Positions 16,771-26,189 are shown, counted from the stretch's first letter. The stretch is DNA of 61,284 bases from an uncultured Collinsella sp. (GCA_934654605.1 CAKUGH010000003.1:1-61284); one strand, 5' to 3'. Notes: a model not told the origin generated them from the letters alone. Translations and numbers: made by a program.

Positions 16771-17781
16771 ATGGTGAGGGGCAGCTTGATGCACGCGGCT
16801 CGGTTAGGTGCTGGGACCGCGGCGGTCATTGCCGTATTGGGTCTGAGCGGATGCGCGTTCAATCCACTGTCCACGTTCACGACGCCCACGATTGAACAGA
16901 TCGAGCGCGAGACCGTCACCCCTACGGTGTCGGACGATGCCCTGGTCACCCCTGGTACCCTGACGGTCGCCCTCGATACTTCCGATGCCCCGCAGGCCAT
17001 GCAGGGCGCCGATGGCAACCTTACGGGCTACGCGGTCGACGCCGCCCGCGCCCTCGCAAACCGTATGGGCCTCAAGGTCGCCTTCGTCGATGCGTCTTCT
17101 GCCGATTCCGCGCTTGGCGACAAAAAGGCCGATATCTTCATTGGCGACATCAATTCCACGAACGGCGACATCAGCACGCTCGGTACCTGCCTGTATGACG
17201 CCGCCGCCGTGTTCGGAAAGACGAGCGACGGCGAGTCGCTGAGCGTCTCCACCGAAACGCTTAACACCGCTACCCTGGGCGTTCAGACTTCCTCGGCCTC
17301 GCAGGAGGCGCTTGCCAAGCAGAGTATCACGGCCAACCAAAAGACCTTCTCCAACATCAACGAGTGCTTTGAGGCGCTCGAGTCCGGCGAGGTCGACTAC
17401 GTGATTTGCGACTCCACGGCCGGCGGCTACCTCGCACGCTTGATAAGCCAGATCTCCTACGTCGGCACGCTCGAGACGCCCTCGACGCTCGGTGTCGCAG
17501 GCCTCGCGGCCAACGACGAGCTGTGCCGCGCCGTAAGCGATGCCCTCGACGGCATCACGGTTGATGGCACGCTCGAAGCGGTCCACTCCGTCTGGTACGG
17601 CACGATGCCCTACGATCTCACTACCAAGACGGTCTCGGGCGCCGACGTGCAGTCGACCGACACCGGATCCAGCGAGTCGGCGTCCTCCGACTCGAGCAGC
17701 GAGGGTGCGTCCTCCGAAGACAAGTCGTCCAGCCAGGAGGGCACCATCACCGACGATGACATTAACAAGCTCAACAGCTAG
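16771..17781 (+). CDS. Lipoprotein related to solute-binding proteins
   Basis: 336 residues. A signal peptide ends at the lipobox LSGC (Cys28 from ATG 16771), so the mature protein is anchored outside the membrane. The body resembles type 3 amino-acid/transporter binding proteins: GTLTVALDTSDAPQAM, GYAVDAARALANRMGLKVAFV and the later GEVDYVICDSTAGGYLA. The C-terminus is a Ser/Glu/Asp-rich tail. No permease or ATPase lies beside it. ATG 16789 with AGGGG upstream is an alternative start and keeps the signal peptide. A strong terminator follows. Confidence 0.78.
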   Translation: MVRGSLMHAARLGAGTAAVIAVLGLSGCAFNPLSTFTTPTIEQIERETVTPTVSDDALVTPGTLTVALDTSDAPQAMQGADGNLTGYAVDAARALANRMGLKVAFVDASSADSALGDKKADIFIGDINSTNGDISTLGTCLYDAAAVFGKTSDGESLSVSTETLNTATLGVQTSSASQEALAKQSITANQKTFSNINECFEALESGEVDYVICDSTAGGYLARLISQISYVGTLETPSTLGVAGLAANDELCRAVSDALDGITVDGTLEAVHSVWYGTMPYDLTTKTVSGADVQSTDTGSSESASSDSSSEGASSEDKSSSQEGTITDDDINKLNS

Positions 17782-18098
17782 TTATTGCTAGGGGTAGTGT
17801 CTCCTATACGCTAGGAAGGACACCTCTTCACGGTTTCAACACGCAAAGCTGGGCTTCCCCAATAGGGGAGCCCAGCTTTTTTGTTTCCATAAAACCAGCA
17901 GGTCAAAGCCAATTTCCAGAATCAAAAGCAAAGCCGCCGACGCCCTCCTATAGCGCACTTTGCCTCGGAAAAGTGCGAGACTTCGGTATGCGGTACAAAG
18001 CAATCGTTATTCGGGTCTTTGAGAATCCGCGTGATTAAATGCACGGCAATGGGTACATAGCCAGTACAGTAAGTCCCCGAGGCAGATTGGAGCCACGT
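17782..18098. other. Spacer between lipoprotein and hpf
   Basis: Contains a hairpin at 17797-17823 (GTGTC-TCCTA paired with TAGGA-GACAC), the terminator at 17845-17883, and a GCACTTT/AAAGTGC hairpin near 17957-17978. A TACAGT box near 18065 may be the hpf -10. No gene seen. Confidence 0.5.
17845..17883 (+). terminator. Terminator after the lipoprotein gene
   Basis: AAAGCTGGGCTTCCCC, loop AATA, then GGGGAGCCCAGCTTT with one bulge, followed by a run of T. Confidence 0.9.
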
Positions 18099-18683
18099 AT
18101 GGATATCAAGGTTTCTGGACGCAAGACGACGGTAACCGATGCTCTGCGTGCGCATGTGGATGAGAAGATCGGCGAGGCGCTCAAGGTTTTCGATATCGAG
18201 CCCATGACGGTCGACGTTGTACTTCGCTATGAGAAGAACCCCTCGAACCCCAACCCGGCAATCGTCGAGGTCACGGTTCGCGCTCGCGGTTCTGTGATTC
18301 GCGTTGCCGAGCACGGTGCCGATATGTACGCCGCCATCGACCTTTCCGCCGATAAGGTTACCCGTCAGCTGCGCAAGTTCAAGACTAAGGTCGTGGACAA
18401 CCGTCAGGGCGGTGCCAGCGCCGCGGACGTCGCGCCGGTTGAGCGCGTTGAGGATCTGGCCGACCTGCTGCTGCCCGAGGAGGAGGACGACCTGCTCGTC
18501 CGCGAGAAGGTCATCGACGTCACCCCGATGACTGAGGAGCAGGCGCTGGTGCAGACCGATCTGCTGGGCCACGACTTCTACGTGTTCGAGAACGCGACGA
18601 CTGGCCTCATCAATGTGGTGTATCACCGTAAGAATGGTGGATATGGCATCATCAAGCCCCGTATCGAAACACTTGACGAGTAA
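18099..18683 (+). CDS. hpf: Long-form ribosome hibernation promoting factor
   Basis: 194 residues. Binds the 30S subunit and, through its C-terminal domain, pairs ribosomes into inactive 100S dimers in starvation. The N-terminal RaiA-like domain runs from MDIKVSGRKTTVTDALRAHV to QLRKFKTKV. An acidic linker and the C-terminal dimer domain follow (MTEEQALVQTDLLGHDFYVFENATTGLINVVYHRKNGGYGII). The start is ATG 18099 with TTGGAG six bases before; the frame is open upstream but has no ribosome site there. Confidence 0.93.
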   Translation: MDIKVSGRKTTVTDALRAHVDEKIGEALKVFDIEPMTVDVVLRYEKNPSNPNPAIVEVTVRARGSVIRVAEHGADMYAAIDLSADKVTRQLRKFKTKVVDNRQGGASAADVAPVERVEDLADLLLPEEEDDLLVREKVIDVTPMTEEQALVQTDLLGHDFYVFENATTGLINVVYHRKNGGYGIIKPRIETLDE

Positions 18684-18712
18684 AATACGTTAACTTGCAT
18701 GAGTTAACGGCT

Positions 18713-18744
18713 GGCGGCCATCCCATGCGGGTGGCCGCCTTTTT
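18713..18744 (+). terminator. Terminator after hpf
   Basis: Stem GGCGGCCA / TGGCCGCC followed by TTTTTA. Confidence 0.85.
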
Positions 18745-18762
18745 ACGTAAGGAGTCGCTTTG

Positions 18763-19716
18763 ATGGACAAGGCTGCATCCGCCGGCCATTCAGACCGCTG
18801 CCGCATCGTCGTCGATACCTGCTGCGACTTTAGCCCCGAGGTCGCCGCGAACCTCGATGTCGATATCCTGGGCTTCCCCTTCATCATCGATGGCGAGGAG
18901 CGCACGGACGACATCTGGTCGAGCATCACACCCAAGGAGTTCTACGACCGCATGCGCGCCGGCGCCCGCGTGTCCACCTCGGCTGTGTCACTCGGTCGCT
19001 ATATCGAGTTCTTTACCGAGTGCGCCAAAGAGGGCACGCCTACGGTCTACCTGTGCTTTACCTCGGCGCTGTCGTCGAGCTACAACTCTGCGTGCCAGGC
19101 GGCGGACGCCGTGCGCGCCGAGTATCCCGATTTTGAGCTGTACGTGGTGGACAACGCCCTGCCCTGCGCGACCGGCGAGCTGCTGGCGCTCGAGGCCGTC
19201 CGTCAGCGCTCGGCGGGCCTGACCGCCAAGCAGCTGGTCGACTGGGCAAACGAGGCCAAGACCTACGTCCACGGCTACTTTACGCTCGAGAGCTTCGACG
19301 CGCTGGCGGCCGGCGGCCGCATTCCGCCCGCGGCGGCGCAGCTCACGGCAAAGCTCGACGTCAAGCCCGAGCTCTCCTACGACTTGGCTGGTTCCCTGTC
19401 ACTGATCGGCGTCAACCGCGGCCGCAAGAAGGCACTCAAGTCCATCCTCAAGTCGTTCCGCGAGAACTATGTGCCCGATCGCACCATGCCCATCGCCATC
19501 ATGACGGCCGACGCCGAGAAGGACGGCGATTGGCTCGAGGCCGCCATCCGCAAGGAGGAAGGTTGCGCCGACGTCACGATCATCCGCAGCTCCGTGGGTC
19601 CCACCATCGGCTCGCACGTGGGCCCCGGCATGGTGGCCTGCGCGTTTTGGGGCAAGAACCGCGCCGAGAAAGCCTCGCTTTCTGACCGCATCGCACGTCG
19701 CGTGCGCGGCGAGTAG
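18763..19716 (+). CDS. DegV-family fatty-acid-binding protein
   Basis: 317 residues. DegV/FakB proteins bind a fatty acid for phosphorylation by FakA; the exact lipid here is unknown. The N-terminus VVDTCCDFSPEVAANLDVDILGFPF is the family start. The Ser/Thr lipid-head pocket is RVSTSAVSLGRY, and FTSALSSSYNSA and HVGPGM are further family blocks. ATG 18763, with AAGGAG eight bases before, is chosen over the adjacent TTG. No fakA nearby. Confidence 0.88.
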   Translation: MDKAASAGHSDRCRIVVDTCCDFSPEVAANLDVDILGFPFIIDGEERTDDIWSSITPKEFYDRMRAGARVSTSAVSLGRYIEFFTECAKEGTPTVYLCFTSALSSSYNSACQAADAVRAEYPDFELYVVDNALPCATGELLALEAVRQRSAGLTAKQLVDWANEAKTYVHGYFTLESFDALAAGGRIPPAAAQLTAKLDVKPELSYDLAGSLSLIGVNRGRKKALKSILKSFRENYVPDRTMPIAIMTADAEKDGDWLEAAIRKEEGCADVTIIRSSVGPTIGSHVGPGMVACAFWGKNRAEKASLSDRIARRVRGE

Positions 19717-19807
19717 GCAGGCGCTACGTCCGTAAGTGCCCTCAGCCCAAACGCTGGCGCCGAGTATTCAACCTGGTAACAACACCCAACCCAAAAGGAA
19801 AGGTTTC

Positions 19808-20887
19808 ATGGCAAACAAGCTCTCCGTCGCATTCATCGGCACCGGAATCATGGGTGCCCCCATCGCCGGCCACATCCTGGATGCCGGCTATCCCGTCACG
19901 GTCAACAACCGCACCAAGTCCAAGGCCGCCGCGCTTATCGAGCGCGGTGCCGTTTGGGCCGATACGCCGGCCGACGCCGTGGCTAACGCCGATGTCGTCT
20001 TTACCATGGTGGGCTATCCCTCCGAGGTCGAGGAGCTCTACCTGGCGGGCGACGGCCTGCTGGCCTGCACCAAGCCGGGCGCGGTCCTGATCGACCTCAC
20101 CACGAGCTCGCCCGAGCTTGCGCGCGACATTGCCGAGGCCGCCCAGGTCTCCGGCCGCATGGCGTTTGACTGCCCCGTCACCGGCGGCGAGTCGGGCGCG
20201 ATCGCCGGCACGCTCACGGCTATCGTGGGTGCCACCGAGAACGACATCGCCCCGGTCCGCGACATCCTGGCTACCTTCGCGGCAAACATCTGCTGTTTCG
20301 ATGGCGCCGGCAAGGGCCAGGCGGCCAAGCTCGCCAACCAGGTGTCGCTGGGCGCCTGCATGGTCGGCATGGCCGATGCTATGGCATTTGCCGAGCTCAA
20401 CGGCCTGGATCTGGAGAAGACCCGTCAGATGATCCTGGGCGGCACCGGCAAGTCCGGCGCCATGGAGAGTCTGGCGCCCAAGGCGCTCGACGGCGACTAC
20501 AAGCCCGGCTTTATGGTCGAGCACTTCATTAAGGACCTGCGTCTGGCGCTCGCTTACGCCGACGACCGCGAGCTCGCGCTGCCCGGCGCCGACGTGGCCT
20601 TTACGCTCTACGACATGCTCGACGCCATCGGTGGTGCCAAGCTGGGCACCCAGGCCATCACGGTCCTCTATAAGGAGGAGGCCGATGCCATCGCCGCCGG
20701 TCTGGACTGGTCGCAGTATCGTCCCGAGGAGCATGGTGCTCACGAGGAAGGCTGCGGTTGTGGCGAGCACGGCGACGACCACGAGTGCGGTTGCGGCCAC
20801 CACCATGGCGAGGACCACGAGTGTTGTGGCGGCCACGGCCATGACGACGGCCACGAGTGCTGCTGCGGCCATCATCACGAGGAGTAG
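19808..20887 (+). CDS. 3-hydroxyisobutyrate dehydrogenase-type oxidoreductase with His/Cys tail
   Basis: 359 residues. Residues 1-305 are a beta-hydroxyacid dehydrogenase of the GarR/MmsB type: NAD(P) site FIGTGIMGAPIAGHIL, substrate loop DCPVTGGESGAIAGTL, and the catalytic lysine in GKGQAAKLANQ. The last 53 or so residues are unusual, with about 14 His and 9 Cys in repeats such as HECGCGHHHGEDHECC. Such a tail should bind Ni, Zn or Cu. The substrate is unknown. ATG 19808 follows AAAGGAAAGG. Confidence 0.88.
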   Translation: MANKLSVAFIGTGIMGAPIAGHILDAGYPVTVNNRTKSKAAALIERGAVWADTPADAVANADVVFTMVGYPSEVEELYLAGDGLLACTKPGAVLIDLTTSSPELARDIAEAAQVSGRMAFDCPVTGGESGAIAGTLTAIVGATENDIAPVRDILATFAANICCFDGAGKGQAAKLANQVSLGACMVGMADAMAFAELNGLDLEKTRQMILGGTGKSGAMESLAPKALDGDYKPGFMVEHFIKDLRLALAYADDRELALPGADVAFTLYDMLDAIGGAKLGTQAITVLYKEEADAIAAGLDWSQYRPEEHGAHEEGCGCGEHGDDHECGCGHHHGEDHECCGGHGHDDGHECCCGHHHEE

Positions 20888-20892
20888 CGCCC

Positions 20893-21321
20893 ATGAGCTG
20901 GACGTTCGTGGTGCTCGCGCTGGTGCTCTTTATCTTTGCGATCTACATTGGCTTTTTGTGCGGCCAGTGGGCCTGCGAAAAGTGCGTGATCACCAAGCGC
21001 GACTACTGGATCGCCAACTTTGCGGGTGCGGCGGCCGTCATCCTGCTGACCTGGGTGTTCTCGCTGTTCCCGCTGGTGCAGTTTGCGCCGATCGGCTGGC
21101 TCGGCGGTTTTATCGCCGGCCTTAAGATGAGCTTTGGCGAGTCCGTTGGCCCGTGGCGCAAGCATGACGAGGCCTTTAACGTCAACAAGGCCCATCGCGC
21201 CGCCGCCGATGCGGGCGACGCCGAGGAGCGCCGCCGCGCACGTCACAATGGCGCTGCCGACCGACAGCTCATCTCGGTCACCGATGACAGCAAGGGTGCT
21301 GGCAAACACACCAAGAAATAA
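20893..21321 (+). CDS. Small two-helix membrane protein
   Basis: 142 residues, unknown function. Two or three membrane segments (FVVLALVLFIFAIYIGFLCG, FAGAAAVILLTWVFSLFPLV) with CGQWACEKC between them. A basic, Ala-rich soluble tail follows. The start is ATG 20893, with AGGAG overlapping the end of the previous gene. It is tightly packed with its neighbours, suggesting one operon through icd. Confidence 0.75.
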   Translation: MSWTFVVLALVLFIFAIYIGFLCGQWACEKCVITKRDYWIANFAGAAAVILLTWVFSLFPLVQFAPIGWLGGFIAGLKMSFGESVGPWRKHDEAFNVNKAHRAAADAGDAEERRRARHNGAADRQLISVTDDSKGAGKHTKK

Positions 21322-21333
21322 GAAGAGGTAACT

Positions 21334-22032
21334 ATGGCAGAAAACAAAGACGAACAGCTTACCGACGAGGAGCTGGCACAGCTTCAGCTGGCAGAGGAGA
21401 ACGAGAACGCCGTCGACCGCCTGGTCCAGGAGCTCGGCTGCCCCACGCGCCGCATCCGCCAGTTTGCCGCCCGCGTGCTGCACCTGCTGGCCGAGCGCGA
21501 CCCGCAGCGCGTCGTGCCCTGCGTGCCCGCACTGATCGAGGCGCTCGACCGCCCCGAGGCCCAGACCCGCTGGGAAGCCCTCGATGCCCTGACGGCGCTC
21601 GCCACCACCTGCCCCGAGCAGATGGGCGACGCCTTTGAGGGTGCCGAGACCGCGCTGTTCGACGAGCTTTCCTCCACGCTGCGCTACGCCGCCTTCCGCC
21701 TGCTGTGCGTGTGGGGCGCCACGAGTGTCGAGCGTTCGCGCGAGGCTTGGCCGATCCTGGACGAGGCCATCCAGTGCTATCACGGCGACCTCGAGTACCG
21801 CGACATGCTCGGTTGCCTGTACGAGTTTGGCCAGGGCGAGATCGATGCCGAGGTTGCCGAGAAGCTCGCGCTGCGCCTGAAGTTCGACGCCGAGAACGGC
21901 AAGGGCAGCTATCTTAAGGCCCGCTCGAGCGAGATTTGCGAAATGCTTGTTAAACGTTTTGGCCTGGATCTCTCCAAAAAGAAGAAGCGTGCTAGCGTTA
22001 AAAAATCTGACGACGCCGAAGACGAGGAGTAA
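21334..22032 (+). CDS. HEAT-repeat protein
   Basis: 232 residues. Helical pairs such as VDRLVQELGCPTRRIRQFAARVLHLLAERDP and VPALIEALDRPEAQTRWEALDALTALA are HEAT-type repeats. The C-terminus is Lys/Asp-rich. Probably a scaffold for protein binding, partner unknown. It is twelve bases after the membrane protein and six before isocitrate dehydrogenase. Confidence 0.78.
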   Translation: MAENKDEQLTDEELAQLQLAEENENAVDRLVQELGCPTRRIRQFAARVLHLLAERDPQRVVPCVPALIEALDRPEAQTRWEALDALTALATTCPEQMGDAFEGAETALFDELSSTLRYAAFRLLCVWGATSVERSREAWPILDEAIQCYHGDLEYRDMLGCLYEFGQGEIDAEVAEKLALRLKFDAENGKGSYLKARSSEICEMLVKRFGLDLSKKKKRASVKKSDDAEDEE

Positions 22033-22038
22033 CAGATT

Positions 22039-23124
22039 ATGGCGCACGATGTAGTCCTGATTCCCGGTGACGGTATCGGTCCCGAGATTACGCAGGCCAT
22101 GCGCCGCGTGGTCGAGGCCACCGGTGTCCAGATCAACTGGAACGTCCAGGAGGCCGGTGCCGGCGTCATGGATGAGTTTGGTACGCCGCTGCCCCAGCAC
22201 GTGCTCGATGCGGTCGCCGAGACCAAGGTTGCCATCAAGGGCCCCATCACCACGCCGGTCGGCACGGGCTTCCGCAGCGTCAACGTCGCCCTGCGCAAGC
22301 ACTTTGACCTGTACGCCTGCGTGCGCCCCTGCCTGTCGCAGCCGGGTGACGGCTCGCGCTTCCGCGACGTCGACCTGGTCATCGTGCGCGAGAACACCGA
22401 GGATCTTTACGCCGGCATCGAGTTTGACGAGGGCGCTGCCGAGGTCGAGGAACTCTCGCAGCTCGTCGAGCGCTCGGGCCAAAAGACCTTCGCTGCCGAT
22501 TCCGCCATCTCGATCAAGCCGATCTCGATCGCCAAGAGCCGCCGCATTGTGGAGTACGCCTTTGAGTATGCCCGCCGCTGTGGCCGCAAAAAGGTGACGG
22601 CCGTGCACAAGGCCAACATCATGAAGGCGACCGACGGCCTGTTCCTGCGCGTTGCGCGCGAGGTGGCCGCGAACTATCCCGATATCGAGTTCAACGACAA
22701 GATCGTCGACGCCACCTGCATGGGCTTGGTCCAGAACCCCAACGACTTCGACGTCCTGGTGCTGCCCAACCTGTACGGTGACATCGTCAGCGACCTGTGC
22801 GCCGGTCTGGTGGGCGGCCTGGGTATGGCCCCCGGCTCCAACATCGGTGCCGACTGCGCCATCTTCGAGGCCACGCATGGCTCCGCGCCTGATATCGCCG
22901 GCCAGGATATCGCCAACCCCACGGCCGAGATCCTCTCCGCTGCGATGATGCTCGACCACCTGGGCGAGAACGACGCGGCCAACCGCATCCGCGTCGCCGT
23001 TTCTGCCACGCTCGACGAGGGCAAGCAGGTTACCGGTGACGTGCGCCGCGCCCAGACCGGCTCCGTTGAGGGCGCCGTGGGCACGCAGGCCTTCGCCGAT
23101 GCCGTTATCGCGCACCTGGCCTAA
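22039..23124 (+). CDS. Isocitrate dehydrogenase, NAD-type
   Basis: 361 residues; oxidatively decarboxylates isocitrate to 2-oxoglutarate. The start [14 protein letters not shown] and the motif [21 protein letters not shown] (isocitrate-binding serine and arginines) fit isocitrate rather than isopropylmalate dehydrogenases. [14 protein letters not shown] and the metal segment [14 protein letters not shown] agree. The size matches the short mitochondrial-like and archaeal-like class. The cofactor preference is inferred from class only. Confidence 0.87.
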   Translation: MAHDVVLIPGDGIGPEITQAMRRVVEATGVQINWNVQEAGAGVMDEFGTPLPQHVLDAVAETKVAIKGPITTPVGTGFRSVNVALRKHFDLYACVRPCLSQPGDGSRFRDVDLVIVRENTEDLYAGIEFDEGAAEVEELSQLVERSGQKTFAADSAISIKPISIAKSRRIVEYAFEYARRCGRKKVTAVHKANIMKATDGLFLRVAREVAANYPDIEFNDKIVDATCMGLVQNPNDFDVLVLPNLYGDIVSDLCAGLVGGLGMAPGSNIGADCAIFEATHGSAPDIAGQDIANPTAEILSAAMMLDHLGENDAANRIRVAVSATLDEGKQVTGDVRRAQTGSVEGAVGTQAFADAVIAHLA

Positions 23125-23183
23125 GGTATGCACACTGCAAACGCCTAAATAGTACTTAAGTGTTTGCGTATAACCTAAGAATC

Positions 23184-23212
23184 AATACGCCCGGCGCCTC
23201 GTCGGGCGTATT
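23184..23212 (+). terminator. Hairpin after isocitrate dehydrogenase gene
   Basis: 10-bp stem AATACGCCCG / CGGGCGTATT, loop of 9, then a weak T-run. Confidence 0.7.
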
Positions 23213-23250
23213 CTATTGGGGATTGTGTTCCCAACAAGGAGTTACTGACT

Positions 23251-24336
23251 ATGGGTCTGATTCAAAAGAAGGACGAGAAGGACGAGATCGACGGCATCCA
23301 GATCATCGAGCGCGGCGAAGGCCCCGACGGTGATGAGGGCGAGAAGATCGACCTGGTCGCCGGCACGTCTGCCGAACATATCGCCGCTGGCACGACCGCC
23401 GAGGAGGAAGACGCTCGCCTGGAGGCAAAGATCGCCGCGGACGCCGCCGACGAGAACCTCATGCCCGAGGAGCAGGACGAGGACGACGACTCAGACGAAG
23501 ACGACCATGCATCCAAGCACAAGAAGACGATGATTGCCGCCTTTGTGGTCGCTATCGTGATTGCTGCGGTGGTCGGCTTCTTTATTGGCAATGGCGGCTT
23601 TGGCGGCAAGGGTGTCGGCTCGGCGACCCTCACCGAGGACCAGCTCGATTCGACCGTGGCGAGCTATAGCTACAACGGCAAGAAGAGCGACATCACCGCG
23701 CGCGAGGCCATCGAGAGCCAGTACAGCCTCGACACCGTCAAGGATAGCGATGGCAACTACACCGCTCCTTCCGCCGACGTCATCCTGTCCTACGTGCGCA
23801 ACAAGATTCTGCTCGACGCTGCCGAGGACGAGGGCATCACCGTCTCTTCCAAGGAAATGAAGAAGTACGCCGAGGATTCCATCGGCACCTCCGACTACAA
23901 GACCATGGCCACGCAGTACGGCGTGTCCAAGGACCAGGCCAAGCAGATCGTCCGCCAGTCTGCGACGCTGCAGAAGCTCTATAAGAAGAAGGTCGGCGAT
24001 AGCTCCGCAAGCATGCCGACCGCCCCGACCGAGCCTGCTGACGGCAACGAGGAGACCGCGAGCAAGGACTACGCCGATTACATCATCAACCTTGCCGGCG
24101 ACGAGTGGGATAGCGAGAAGGGCACTTGGAAGGACGCCGATGGCACCTACGCTAAGGCGTTCGCCGACGATGCCTTTACGGCCGATAGCGCGACCTATAA
24201 GCAGGCCATGACCGCCTACTACACTGCCTATCAGCAGTATTCCTCGCAGGCTTCGAGCGCCAGCTCCAAGTGGACCGAGTACGCTAACGGCCTCTATGCC
24301 AAGGCCAACATCAGCATCTACGGCCTGTTTGCGTAA
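23251..24336 (+). CDS. Membrane-anchored SurA N-domain-like protein
   Basis: 361 residues. An acidic cytoplasmic segment of about 90 residues leads to one membrane helix (MIAAFVVAIVIAAVVGFFIG). An external helical domain follows whose VILSYVRNKILLDAAEDEGITVSSKEMKKYAED block resembles the SurA/trigger-factor-like chaperone N-domain. No parvulin PPIase domain is present. It probably assists exported proteins. The C-terminal part is rich in Tyr, Ser and Ala. Function is inferred from domain similarity only. Confidence 0.7.
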   Translation: MGLIQKKDEKDEIDGIQIIERGEGPDGDEGEKIDLVAGTSAEHIAAGTTAEEEDARLEAKIAADAADENLMPEEQDEDDDSDEDDHASKHKKTMIAAFVVAIVIAAVVGFFIGNGGFGGKGVGSATLTEDQLDSTVASYSYNGKKSDITAREAIESQYSLDTVKDSDGNYTAPSADVILSYVRNKILLDAAEDEGITVSSKEMKKYAEDSIGTSDYKTMATQYGVSKDQAKQIVRQSATLQKLYKKKVGDSSASMPTAPTEPADGNEETASKDYADYIINLAGDEWDSEKGTWKDADGTYAKAFADDAFTADSATYKQAMTAYYTAYQQYSSQASSASSKWTEYANGLYAKANISIYGLFA

Positions 24337-24379
24337 GGGTTGCCCGAGCCGCCGAGCGCGTAGCCGAAATATCTGAATA

Positions 24380-24412
24380 AGCCCGCTAGAACGGATGTTG
24401 TTCTAGCGGGCT
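24380..24412 (+). terminator. Terminator after the SurA-like gene
   Basis: 13-bp perfect stem AGCCCGCTAGAAC / GTTCTAGCGGGCT, loop of 7, then ATTTG. Confidence 0.8.
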
Positions 24413-24445
24413 ATTTGCGTTTAGGCGCTGGCGGCTTAATTATGG

Positions 24446-24685
24446 CTATTCATCCTTAAGCCCAAAGAGGCTATCGGCTTCATCGTCAGGTATATATTCC
24501 AGTACATCGCCCGGCTGGCAGTCGAGTGCTCGGCATATCGCGTCTAGAGTTGAAAAACGCACGGCAGATACCTTGCCCGTCTTGATGCGCGACATATTGA
24601 CCTGAGAGATACCCACGCGTTCTGCAAGTTCTTTGGATGAGATCTTGCGTTCGGCCAGCATGCGGTCGAGCCGCAGAATAATCAT
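24446..24685 (-). CDS. YozG-like Xre-family regulator
   Basis: 79 residues; a lone helix-turn-helix (SSKELAERVGISQVNMSRIKTGK) followed by the family tail DAICRALDCQPGDVLEYIPD. It belongs with the DUF2975 gene just upstream, a pair known from Bacillus yoaS-yozG. The target is unknown. Less GC-rich than the genes before it. Confidence 0.85.
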   Translation of the reverse strand: MIILRLDRMLAERKISSKELAERVGISQVNMSRIKTGKVSAVRFSTLDAICRALDCQPGDVLEYIPDDEADSLFGLKDE

Positions 24686-24694
24686 GGATTCCCC

Positions 24695-25333
24695 CTAGAG
24701 CAACTCGTCATCTTGTTTTTGCAGGATGCACCCGTACTGGAAAACGGTGGCAAGCAGGCTAAAAATCAGGCCCGCAAAGAGCATAGAGAGGTCGAGCAGC
24801 TGGTCGTCAAGCGCATCTGTAAAGTTACCGCCAAATCCTGAGAGTATCAGCCCTGTGACTATGGCACCAAAAGGTTTCACGGCGGCGCCGCCGATAAAGA
24901 ACAAATGTCCTACTTGACGTAGTATGCGGATGCATTCGAGGTCAAAGGGCCTGCCTGTCTTTTCGATACTGGAGAAAAGACTACAAACGCTTAGTGCGAT
25001 AGCAAACGCGAGGCAAGCCATCAAGAGACTGCCTATGGCCGTGTGGCCATCGCCTGCAACGAGCATAAGCGGGGACTGCGCATCGGAGCCGACGAGAGCG
25101 AGGCACGGCCCTTCGCCGCTCTTGAGATCTATGGATTGAAGGCGCATTCCCTGGAAAAAACTAGGCCTTATAACTAGAAGAGAGATTGCCGCGACCGCAA
25201 AGACCCCCAGAGCAATCAGCGCGGCAATACCGGCTGAGGCCCATTTGCACATACGTGCGAGTTTCTTCAACTCGGTTATCGTCTGTTCACGGTCTGTAGC
25301 TTCATTCGATTCAATTTCATTGCGGCGAATCAT
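24695..25333 (-). CDS. DUF2975-type membrane protein
   Basis: 212 residues with four membrane segments (near 27-50, 100-120, 140-160 and 175-200), the layout of DUF2975/YoaS. These proteins usually accompany a small Xre regulator, as here, and may sense something at the membrane. ATG 25333 with GGAGGAG is preferred; ATG 25348 is possible. The stop is ten bases before the regulator gene start. Confidence 0.75.
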   Translation of the reverse strand: MIRRNEIESNEATDREQTITELKKLARMCKWASAGIAALIALGVFAVAAISLLVIRPSFFQGMRLQSIDLKSGEGPCLALVGSDAQSPLMLVAGDGHTAIGSLLMACLAFAIALSVCSLFSSIEKTGRPFDLECIRILRQVGHLFFIGGAAVKPFGAIVTGLILSGFGGNFTDALDDQLLDLSMLFAGLIFSLLATVFQYGCILQKQDDELL

Positions 25334-25549
25334 GGCTCCTCCAATCATTACTTCAGTTGATACCTGTATCTTACTATATAATTAACGATAAACGATAAAT
25401 AGTTGCAGAAATTAAGATGGTAACGTCTGGTCTAACAGAGCCAAAAGAAATATAACCTGCTTCAGCAATTGACTTGCTAGTGGCGCGAGTTGTTTATATA
25501 GATCTAAAATAGTCACAATATACAAATACTGAGAGATGTTGGAATATAG

Positions 25550-25807
25550 ATGAAAGGATCTAAGGGTTTTCTTTTGTTAGTAATGATGCTGCTCGGACTG
25601 TTCTGTCTGAGCAGCCCTTCTTGGGCCGAGGCTGCCTGTCCTGAAGGTGAGCCTCAGCAGTCTTATACGGGCAGCCTACTGATAACCGCTAAGGATGGTG
25701 ACGCTGACTCTCAGTCTGGGGTAAATCCCCTTGCCACTTTTAAGGGAGATGGAGGAACAGTCAAGCTTGACCATATTGGTAGCGGGATTTTGAGATGGCA
25801 AGTTTAG
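25550..25807 (+). CDS. Small secreted protein, unknown
   Basis: 85 residues. A clear signal peptide (MKGSKGFLLLVMMLLGLFCLSSPSWAEA) leaves a mature peptide of about 57 residues with Gly, Asp and Ser and no recognised domain. A -35-like TTGACT at 25469 precedes it, but -10 spacing is poor. Its TAG lies within the reading frame of the next gene. It may be a truncated form of a larger exported protein. Confidence 0.6.
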   Translation: MKGSKGFLLLVMMLLGLFCLSSPSWAEAACPEGEPQQSYTGSLLITAKDGDADSQSGVNPLATFKGDGGTVKLDHIGSGILRWQV

Positions 25808-25821
25808 TCGGGAGGTCGCTC

Positions 25822-26187
25822 GTGGACACCATATATGACGGGGATGATTGGGTCGAACATTATACTTGGCGCTTGGTCGGCTCGAATGACAATGGGGATG
25901 TGGTGTTTGATGGGCTATGCCCAAAGCATCTCCATCCTTTTGTCTCATCGTTAATTGAGAGTTCCGCTCGTGTTGCCCCTTACAGCTCGGCATCGCTTAA
26001 CGATGCGGACGTTCTTAAAATCATAAATGACTCTATTGACGAGGGCATGATGAGCAGCTTGCTGTTTTCTCGGCTTGTGGGGCTAGATGAGGCTAGCTCA
26101 AAACGACTGCTTGCGGGTGAAAAGGTGGAGCTCGCCTATCATTCGATGGTTTCAATCCTGCGGCTGGCCGATGCTCTTCGAAAATAA
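25822..26187 (+). CDS. Protein of unknown function in the inverted-repeat islet
   Basis: 121 residues, not recognised. GTG 25822 with GGGAGG six bases upstream is the best start. An in-frame ATG 25795 overlaps the previous gene but lacks a ribosome site, and the frame is closed by a stop at 25780. The first half is Asp/Trp-rich (VDTIYDGDDWVEHYTWRLVG); the second half is helical. No membrane segment. Followed by a very strong terminator. Confidence 0.55.
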   Translation: MDTIYDGDDWVEHYTWRLVGSNDNGDVVFDGLCPKHLHPFVSSLIESSARVAPYSSASLNDADVLKIINDSIDEGMMSSLLFSRLVGLDEASSKRLLAGEKVELAYHSMVSILRLADALRK

Positions 26188-26189
26188 AT

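Noticed and set aside
20875..23133. A 752-codon minus-strand frame opposite the HEAT-protein and isocitrate dehydrogenase genes
   Set aside because: It spans three well-supported plus-strand genes and shows no domain; an antisense shadow.
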